Assembly (NCBI GenBank): GCA_025449115.1
Contig: JAHLKC010000093.1
Coordinates: 102,372 to 166,371, forward strand
Direction: 5' to 3'
Length of the DNA: 64,000 nt
Source of the DNA: Chytridium lagenaria
Taxonomy: Eukaryota; Chytridiomycota; Chytridiomycetes; Chytridiales; Chytridiaceae
Shown piece after piece: positions 57,288 to 64,000 of the stretch (position 1 is its first letter; every line of letters begins with the position of its first letter). The translations under genes were made by a program, and so were the position numbers. Below the pieces are notes generated by a model. The model had not been told where the DNA came from, did not search any database, and saw nothing but the letters and a program-made list of their open reading frames with translations.

Positions 57288-58674
57288 TTAAGTTCGCGAC
57301 GTGGACGTTCTTATGTATGCACAGTATGAGTCCCACATCTCGTTTGCAATGCCTAACCTCCAGTTTTCCGCGTCTGTATTATCTTCAGGTACCTCCATAT
57401 TTTCCTCATTTTCTTCTAAGTATGCGGCACCGATGCCACCTCTTTGTTCCTCCAATGTCTCGATTGCAGACTCGGATATCCAATCTCGCCTCCCCCCCCT
57501 ATGTATGAAGTTGTGCAAAAAGGAGAAAGCGTAGAACAGTCGTACTTGGGTTCGATAAGGATAGTCGACCATCCTTTTCAGAAGTGGGAATCGCCTCTTC
57601 AAGAATTCGCTCAACGACGTTGCGAAGCATAGCATGACGTAGATTGAAGAGCTCCTTAGCATTCTCCGGTTTTCTGTCTTCTCGTCCGCTCCCCTTTGAC
57701 CACTCCTTTAAATGGTACCGAACCCCTCTAAACGGTGTCAACGTCTGCCGCGTCAAACCATATCCAGCATCTGCAAGATAGTAATGCCCATCAGGCACGA
57801 CAAAAGCCCCCTTCCTCACAGCATCTTCCAGAACCCTTGCGTCACTGGCACTCCCTTCCCACCCCGCGTAAACAGTTTGAAAAGTCAAGTCAAAAGAGCA
57901 TACTCCAAGGACATTTTGCGAGATGAACCCCTTACGATTTCGAAATCGAGGCTGATCGTTACATGGCACCATGGCCTCTACGTGGGTCCCGTCTAAAGCA
58001 CCCAAGCAATTCTTGAAAAACGGGAAAAACTTGGGGTTGACGACGATTTCACGAGGAGTGGGCCACCGGAGTATATCTTTGTTTGTTGGCAGCCGTATAA
58101 ATTCTGACGCTACTTGCATGAGTTTGCGTAAAGTGTTGTTGAAGTGTCTGCTGATTGTCTCTTTGCTCAAGCGAAACTCCGTTGCTATCTGTCTGCTTGT
58201 TTTACCCCGCCCAACCTGTTATAGAAATGATTTGATGATTAGAAAGCAGTTCTCCGAGATGCTGAGTCTATAATAAATACCTGGATGAATAGTATTATCT
58301 GGTGTTCGACGGTTATTCCTTTTCTGGAATCTCTGAACCCGTGTTCTCTCAAAACGCTACAAAGTTCTTGAAAAAACACAAGAGCTCATGCGGACTATTT
58401 CCCCAAAGCGCCAGTCCTGATACCCAACTAAATATTTAAAGTGCACTATTGCTGTTGCAGCACTGGTGGTAGGAGGCCTTATATCCATGTAAGCTTGATG
58501 GTACCAAAGGAGGAGCATTGCCATCATGGAAAGCAGAAGGAGAGAGAGTTCTTCATCCTCGTCCAGGTTCAAATCATCTTTCCGCTGACAACTGGAGTAA
58601 GGACGATACCTCGAGTTTGCAAAACGGTGGCGAAGATGGACATTAGCAGACCGTGACTGGATCTGCCGAGACAT
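57288..58674 (-). CDS. PIF/Harbinger transposase (DDE_Tnp_4 / HARBI1-like)
   Basis: A cut-and-paste transposase. The start at 58674 (MSRQIQSRSANVHLRH) precedes a poorly conserved N-terminus. Introns near 58365 and 58220-58280 lead to a helix-turn-helix (TSRQIATEFRLSKETISRHF). Catalytic blocks are: first Asp in NCLGALDGTHVEA, second Asp in WEGSASDARVLEDA, and Glu in HAMLRNVVERIL. ADAGYGLTRQTLTPF and MVDYPYRTQVRLFYAFSFLH, followed by NFIHR, are also family hallmarks. A one-base frame change near 57600 separates the Glu region from the C-terminus, which ends at 57288. The DDE triad is complete. Confidence 0.9.
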
Positions 58675-58918
58675 GGTGAGGAACTTAACAAACACTGTGG
58701 TTGTGACAATTTCCTTTTATTAATAATGTGCTGTGCAAATGCAACCACCACTTTAGTTTATTACTTATGACATTTATTTCACAAATTATTGGGGTTATTT
58801 TAGCGGTGCGCAAGCGAAATAATGATTTCGCAAAATAAAATTATTTCAGATTATTTTTATAAATCATTATTTCGCCTGAAGCACCCCTTAATATTATTAG
58901 TGAAATAACGAAAAATCT

Positions 58919-58934
58919 GAATCCAAGCGCACCC
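58919..58934 (-). repeat. Right TIR of Harbinger element
   Basis: GAATCCAAGCGCACCC, the exact inverse of the left TIR; followed by TTA at 58935-58937. Confidence 0.93.
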
Positions 58935-58937
58935 TTA

Positions 58938-59800
58938 GTGTTGATTAGGAACTTCTTTTGGCCATATTAAATTTTTGGCAGAGAAATTAAAATGGAAATC
59001 TAGTATCCTTGAGAGCCATATGTGGGTTACCATATGGAGGGGTGAAAAATTGGAGATTGTTGAAAGCTTGCGGGAGGGGGAAATGGGGGGGAAGAGGAAG
59101 AGCGAACCTATAGGGAGCGTAGAGGGAGGATACTGGTGGTGTGGCTACTTGAAAACTGACAGGCAGCTTGTTGTCTGATGCTGTTGTTTATTTGAAATAA
59201 GAAAGAAAATAGAAAATAGATCTTTAGACTATACCTTTTAAATAAGGAAAGTTTGTAACACTTATTTGCTTTGGAATCATAATCCACATGGCACGTGCGT
59301 TTTTTAATGCAAAGAGCTTGTTGCATCACGCCGTGCCTTGCCAGTCTGCTGGTACATGAGGGTCCCCACAGGGATATCAATTTTTTTGTGTGATGTGACT
59401 TAATACAAAATGTAGTCCTTGTTTGATGTTGAAATAGGTTTTACCCTCAATCAAATTGTCAAAATTGAGCGACGTACAAGCATCCACAGTTACAAATATT
59501 TTTAAGTAATAATTAGTACCCTTTTTTAGGGTGGCATCAAGCACCATCTTAAGTGTATTTCAGGGAACTTGGCAAAGGGCGAAATTAGCAGAGCGTCTAT
59601 GGTTCTTTCTGTTGGGTTGTTGCCAAGACTTTTTGCGTTTTCTGGCACTGAAATTATATAAATTAGTATCTATATGTAAATAGGCTACTTACATTTCACA
59701 TACACAGGAAGTCAACCAACCAATCCAAGAGTCACCCTTACGAGCACAGTATATCTTTCAACAAGCTTGATCCCATTCCTTCCAGTTCCGCTTTTTCAAT
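58938..59800. other. Intergenic, AT-rich
   Basis: No recognised gene. Short frames at 58975-59178 (plus) and 59108-59380 (minus) show no family motif. Confidence 0.4.
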
Positions 59801-60112
59801 TAATTCAGCAATCTGGCTATCCTATCCTCCAACAGTGTTTTTGACAACTCCTCCAGCTGATTAAATGGTAGGTTATGAATGACAGCTAAAAAAGCTTCTG
59901 GTAAAAGCATTTTTAACCTTTTGATTCTCTCCGTGAAATAAGCATGGGTATCCAAAAAAAATACTATATTTCTTCAGGTCAACATCACCACAATTACAAA
60001 ATGAAGAACTGAAAAAAGTATTAGGAGCAACAGAGAATGCACACAAACTTTCTCTGATTCTTGCCCTCTTTGACAGCATGATAGCCGCAACAAGTTTTGC
60101 TAATCTATACAT
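59801..60112 (-). CDS. Short unknown ORF, two frames
   Basis: Minus-strand frames SLCAFSVAPNTFFSSSFCNC and DVDLKKYSIFF are followed, one base out of frame, by LPEAFLAVIHNLPFNQLEEL and SKTLLEDRIARLLN with a stop near 59803. It looks like a small decayed protein with a helical C-terminus. I recognise no family. Confidence 0.25.
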
Positions 60113-60411
60113 GAAAGTCCATAGTAGTCCAGTGAAGAACCTTAACTTTCCAACTGCTTACTGTCATTTTCTTCACACACAATTTCACTATCCCATGATG
60201 ATTCCACATTATGCTCTGCAGTGCTAGGTAACATGGGATTATAGACATGTGTGATGCAAGCATTCAGATGCTTTGCGTCAATCGCCTCAATACATCTTAA
60301 TTACAAACTCATATGAGTGATGTGGATATAGATAAGAAGCCGAAGGGCATAAGTCCTCCTCACCCAACCGTCTACAAGGAATTGTATTGTAGCAACGCGC
60401 TACCACAGAAA

Positions 60412-60588
60412 ACTGGTGAACTCTCCTCCGCATCAAGAACTGGTGAACTCTCCTCCACATCAAGAACTGGTGAACTCTCCTCCGCATCAAGAACTGGTGA
60501 ACTCTCCTCCGCAACAAGAACTGGTGAACTCTCCACATTCCCAAACTCCTCCGCATCAAGAACCAGTGAACTCTCCACTGCATCAAAA
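60412..60588 (+). repeat. 27-bp tandem repeat, four exact and two degenerate units
   Basis: Units start at 60412, 60439, 60466 and 60493 and encode the nonapeptide TGELSSASR in the frame starting at 60313; a shortened unit follows from 60520 and a variant from about 60561. The period is a multiple of three, so the frame is kept. The open frame 60313-60591 around it has no other recognisable content. Confidence 0.9.
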
Positions 60589-60910
60589 TGAAAACAACCC
60601 ATTGGCGAATCAGAGAAGTTATGGGTATTTGTGCTCGCAACGGTCTGTTAGAACTGCATGTCATATACAAGACACGGGTAACACATCATTTTGCTTGGGA
60701 ACTGTATCTGGCCATAAGATCACACCCGGTGGTAAGGTTATGGCTGAAAAAACGCGACCATCCTCCTTTTGACACTGTCCCACTTTCAATAGGGGTGGGC
60801 GGGGATGGGTTTAGGTTTGGTGTTGAACTATAATGTTCAAAAGTCTCTGCATAAAGATGACAAGGACCTTGTGCCGGTTGGTGTGTTGAGAGGAACTGTG
60901 GAGGACGGAT

Positions 60911-61194
60911 TTGAGGGGAACTGCTGAGAACTTTTCTGGTTTTTTGCATTATCATTAATAAATCAAATGTTAATGAACAGCAATTCCATCATCCCCCTGT
61001 CAAAAAGAGATAAATCAATAAACAAAAAACAGACCAGAAGACATGAACAAATTGAGGGGAACTGCTGAGAACTTTTCTAGTTTTTGCATTCTCATTAATA
61101 AATCAAATTTTAATATTAGAACAGCAATTCCATCATCCCCCTGTCAAAAAGAGATAAATCAATAAACGAAAAACAGACCAGAAGACATGAACAA
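60911..61194 (+). repeat. 141-bp direct tandem duplication
   Basis: Copy 1 is 60911-61050 and copy 2 61052-61194, both running from TTGAGGGGAACTGCTGAGAA to GACCAGAAGACATGAACAA with a few substitutions and small indels. Non-coding. Confidence 0.88.
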
Positions 61195-61884
61195 AAAGAA
61201 AACATAACACACAAAACGACACACAAAACAAAGCCCCACATGTCACAATGTGTATTAGAAGGTGGATAGGACAATGTGGATATTGAATCAAAATATTTAT
61301 CTGATTTATTTAAAATGACAGCGAGCACATCTCCAAGATCAAACGTTACCAGTGGAGGGAATAAGTTTGAGACCCACCGATTTTGTGGTTCTAGGTGTAG
61401 TCCATTAATTCATTTGTGGCGACCTCATGTGCCGAAAAAAAGACAACGCTGTTCAGTGGCATAATGTATGAGAGCTCTCCAATGTACGTTGCTGGAAAGC
61501 GTTTGTTGATTTCCAACCACAATTAAGGTCTTACGTGCACTGGTTAAGGCAACATTCTAAATGTCACAGATTAGACCAAAGGATCAAATAGAATAGTGAG
61601 TTAATAAAGTAGATATTTTATACCATGCGACGTGGGTCTGCCAGAAATCTCACTCTTTCACCAGCACAAACAGTGGACAGGATGATAATAGAGAGTTTTT
61701 GCAAACCAACAATTTCAATTTTTACTTTTCAAGTTTTATCCGCAATTTTACGATAGAAATAAACGTTTTGCAAACATTAAAAATCAAAAAAAATTGAAAA
61801 ATTAGGTTGCACAAGCTATCCTAATTTTTAGGTGATCCAGGACATTTCGCAAAACAAAACTTTCTTGAAAACACCCTAAATTTT

Positions 61885-62268
61885 ATGGTCACACAAGAAA
61901 GAAACATTTGCATGGCGTCCGACTCAGAAGAGGAGCTCGCGGTGATGGCGGTTTTAGCTCTGTTGCCAGCCCCCTCTGTCAAGCTCAAGCCGATATTTTG
62001 CTTCAAGACAGAACCTGAAGACTCTTCTCTTTGGGAGGAGATGTTCCGCTTCAGTCGAAGCCAGATATGCAAGCTGAAAGAGCTGTTTAAGTCTCCAGCA
62101 GAACTTGGGACATCAAACCGCTACATCACATCAGCAGAGGAAGCTTTATGCATATATCTAAGTAGGATGACCTATCCTAACCGTCTTTGCGATCTCAAGC
62201 TCTTCACTGGACGCTGTGAGATTTTGCACTTCTTGGTGCATCCCACTAAGTTCGCTTTACTTATGTAA
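61885..62268 (+). pseudogene. Truncated Harbinger/DDE_4-type transposase N-terminus
   Basis: The region MFRFSRSQICKLKELFKSPA, then TSAEEALCIYLSRMTYPNRL and DLKLFTGRC, matches the N-terminal part of fungal HARBI1-like DDE superfamily endonucleases, where an R-F...L...P block is followed by an EALxxxLxRxxYPxR motif. It stops at 62268 before any DDE residue, so only the 5' end survives. It is distinct in sequence from the element at 55.5-58.9 kb. Confidence 0.65.
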
Positions 62269-63704
62269 AGTGAAAACTTAGACGCATTTATCCCTCGTAA
62301 GTCCTCTTCTTTTCCCTTCTAGTGATATTCTACTTTTTCCCACGTGTTGTTTATAAGGGTTTTTGTCGAAGAGGGAAGGCACTCATGCCTTGGTTGTGTT
62401 TTGTTCTTATTTGTTTGTTCTTTATTTTGGTTTGTCTCCAGTATAAAATGGAGACATTTTGTGTTTTGAATACAATTGATAATTCTTTCCTCTTGATTTT
62501 GGCCCTCTTCCTAGCCTTTCTCCAGTTGGAGCCAACTCCCTGTCCTTGGGGTTGGCTCGGATTATCCCCATCTCTTATCATTGACGATCTGCCCTAGCCT
62601 CTGTAGTGACCGCCGGACTGAGCCTCTCACAGCCCCACTTACGGGCCGGAGACCCAAGGACGGGACGCCTTGGGAGCCGGATCTACTCCACTATTGCAGT
62701 CTGGGTCCCGGGAACCCCTCCCCCTTGGTAAGTCAACTCCCGAGCCCCAATTACCACGTCGCTGGCCACAGTGTGGGCGGGCCAGTCGTCACTCCCTTTC
62801 CCAACTCCCTATGATTCCAACTTATACGGGCACTATGGTTGGAGGGTTATGCCATTTATCTATAGAGTGAACGATTTTAACATAAATAATATCATCTTCA
62901 TGCATTAAACTATCTTTCTCTACAAATGCTTTATTGTCACTAACATCACACCAACACCTTTTCATAAGGTATAATGCCCATAGGTTAGAACCCCTACTGA
63001 AGCAATAACTCAAACAGATTGAGAAGTGGTCATGCCGCAGACGACGGAACTGAACAGTAGAGGCTTAAACCTCTTCCTCTCTAATAAGAGTGTGAATAGT
63101 CGTCATGATGGAAGGGAGGAAGAGGTGACGGAAGGAGTAGGAATGAAACGTAAAGGATTGTTGATGGGAAGGAGAGAGTAAAGTAGGGTGCCCCAAATTA
63201 GATGGAAGCTGCCTTAAAACGATAATAGAAAGTTGACTAATAAATTGTACCACTGGTCCCAAAATCAACTAATGAAAAAATCAGGAATAAATAGACGACT
63301 AACCCATAAAGCGCTGGGTGAAGTTAGAAAAAGCAAGTGAGAGAATTGAACCCCTCAAAAAGCATGATAGTTGTGTTAAAGTAAAGAAATTTGGAAACTA
63401 CCCACCAAAATGCTGCAAGGGTGTGAAGAAGTCCAGCGAAACATGAAGAGCATAAATATTAGAGATCAGGAAGAAAGTTTATAAGGCCTGTGGTTAGAAG
63501 GTTAGTAATATTTATAAATGAACTATTTTATTTATAATTAATATACATACAATAATATATATACAAATTAATGATTACGCGAATAAGGAAATAGTTAAGA
63601 AAATGAAATAAACAAATAATGTAGATATAAAAATATAAAAATATAACAGAAATATAATACGATATCAAGAAAATAAAATAATGTGAAGACGCCGGACATC
63701 AAGC
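62269..63704. other. Subtelomeric region, GC-rich block then AT-rich
   Basis: A GC-rich block at 62590-62815 contrasts with the flanks and has no clear protein. From 63490 onward the DNA is very AT-rich up to the telomere array. No gene recognised. Confidence 0.45.
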
Positions 63705-64000
63705 TTAGGGTTAGGGTTAGGGTTAGGGTTAAAGTTAGGGTTAGGGTTAGGGTTAGGGTTAAGGTTAGGGTTAAGGTTAAGGTTAAGGTTAGGGTTAGGG
63801 TTAGGGTTAGGGTTAGGGTTAGGTTAGGTTAGGGTTAGGGTTAGGGTTAGGTTAGGGTTAGGGTTAGGGTTAGGGTTAGGGTTAGGGTTAGGGTTAGGGT
63901 TAGGGTTAGGGTTAGGGTTAGGGTTAGGGTTAGGGTTAGGGTTAGGGTTAGGGTTAGGGTTAGGGTTAGGGTTAGGTTAGGGGTTTAGGGTTAGGGTTAG
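63705..64000 (+). repeat. Telomere, TTAGGG repeats with internal variants
   Basis: About 50 TTAGGG-type units run to the window end. The inner third contains variants TTAAAG, TTAAGG and TTAGG (63731-63790 and 63820-63850); the outer part is regular up to a short irregular stretch (TTAGG, GGGTTTAGGG) near 63973-63985. The G-rich strand points to the chromosome end. Confidence 0.95.

Larger units (their letters stand above)
55524..58934. mobile_element. PIF/Harbinger DNA transposon, complete with TIRs and TTA TSD
   Basis: The left end GGGTGCGCTTGGATTC (55524-55539) is the exact reverse complement of the right end GAATCCAAGCGCACCC (58919-58934). Both are flanked by TTA (55521-55523 and 58935-58937), the target duplication typical of PIF/Harbinger. 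The 3411-bp element carries the two expected genes in convergent orientation: a Myb/SANT-like DNA-binding protein (plus) and a DDE_Tnp_4 transposase (minus). Subterminal TGGATTCA motifs recur at about 55606 and 55675. Perfect TIRs imply recent insertion. Confidence 0.93.

Noticed and set aside
59108..59380. Cys/Lys-containing minus-strand frame reminiscent of a piggyBac zinc finger
   Set aside because: Cys spacing does not fit and no transposase core is nearby.
62590..62815. GC-rich block as a possible ncRNA gene
   Set aside because: No recognisable rRNA, tRNA or snRNA signature; composition alone is not enough.
1..64000. CRISPR array or bacterial-type operon
   Set aside because: The repeats found are tandem minisatellites without unique spacers, and the window is eukaryotic with introns and a telomere.

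Overview
The window is a chromosome end from a fungus, probably an early-diverging (chytrid-like) one. Positions 63705-64000 are a TTAGGG array whose G-rich strand runs 3' towards the end of the window, so the right edge is a telomere. Genes have many short GT..AG introns, the homopolymer and AT-rich intergenic DNA is unstable-looking, and the gene set is fungal: Zn2Cys6 and C2H2 regulators, secreted S8 proteases, a CAP/PR-1 protein, an ADP1-like ABC transporter with an extracellular EGF-like head, a GPI-type GH1 beta-glucosidase, a VIT1/CCC1 transporter, histone H2B and an F-box/ankyrin protein. The assignment to chytrids is inference from that gene set.

Left part (1-46 kb) is gene-bearing, with nearly every gene on the minus strand. 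Two head-to-tail subtilisin paralogues (1-826 partial; 1737-5517) are followed by a Crypton-like tyrosine-recombinase element (about 5732-8324). Next come the ABC transporter (10369-14595), a small Cys-rich secreted protein (about 15300-15986), a CAP protein (18812-20011), a Zn2Cys6 regulator (20709-23572), a VIT1/CCC1 transporter (24078-25537), the GH1 enzyme (26217-28865), an NmrA-like NAD(P)-binding protein (29740-30607), an F-box/ankyrin protein (31332-32921), histone H2B (33694-34242), a secreted protein with a DUF4258-like segment (34746-35573), a plus-strand secreted Lys/Ala-rich peptide precursor (36598-37237), a C2H2 regulator (39642-41870) and a low-complexity unknown protein (44278-45745). 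No operon-like logic is expected; the shared theme is secreted or surface degradative proteins and their regulators.

Right part (47-64 kb) is a subtelomeric transposon graveyard: a Ty3-type integrase tail (47601-48000), a decayed hAT transposase (48755-50220), a DUF6729-like protein gene with DDE/RNase H-like motifs (50406-52850), a four-TM protein gene (53625-54690), a complete-looking PIF/Harbinger element with 16-bp perfect TIRs and TTA target duplication (55524-58934), repeats at 60.4 and 60.9 kb, and a second Harbinger-type fragment (61885-62268).

A cross-cutting observation is that many otherwise well-conserved proteins change frame by one base, often in short homopolymers (subtilisin, ABC, CAP, F-box, C2H2, DUF4258-like, Crypton, Harbinger). 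This looks more like consensus indel error than pseudogenisation of every gene, so reading frames here should be treated as provisional. Gene limits below join frames by homology and splice signals; no repaired sequence is given.
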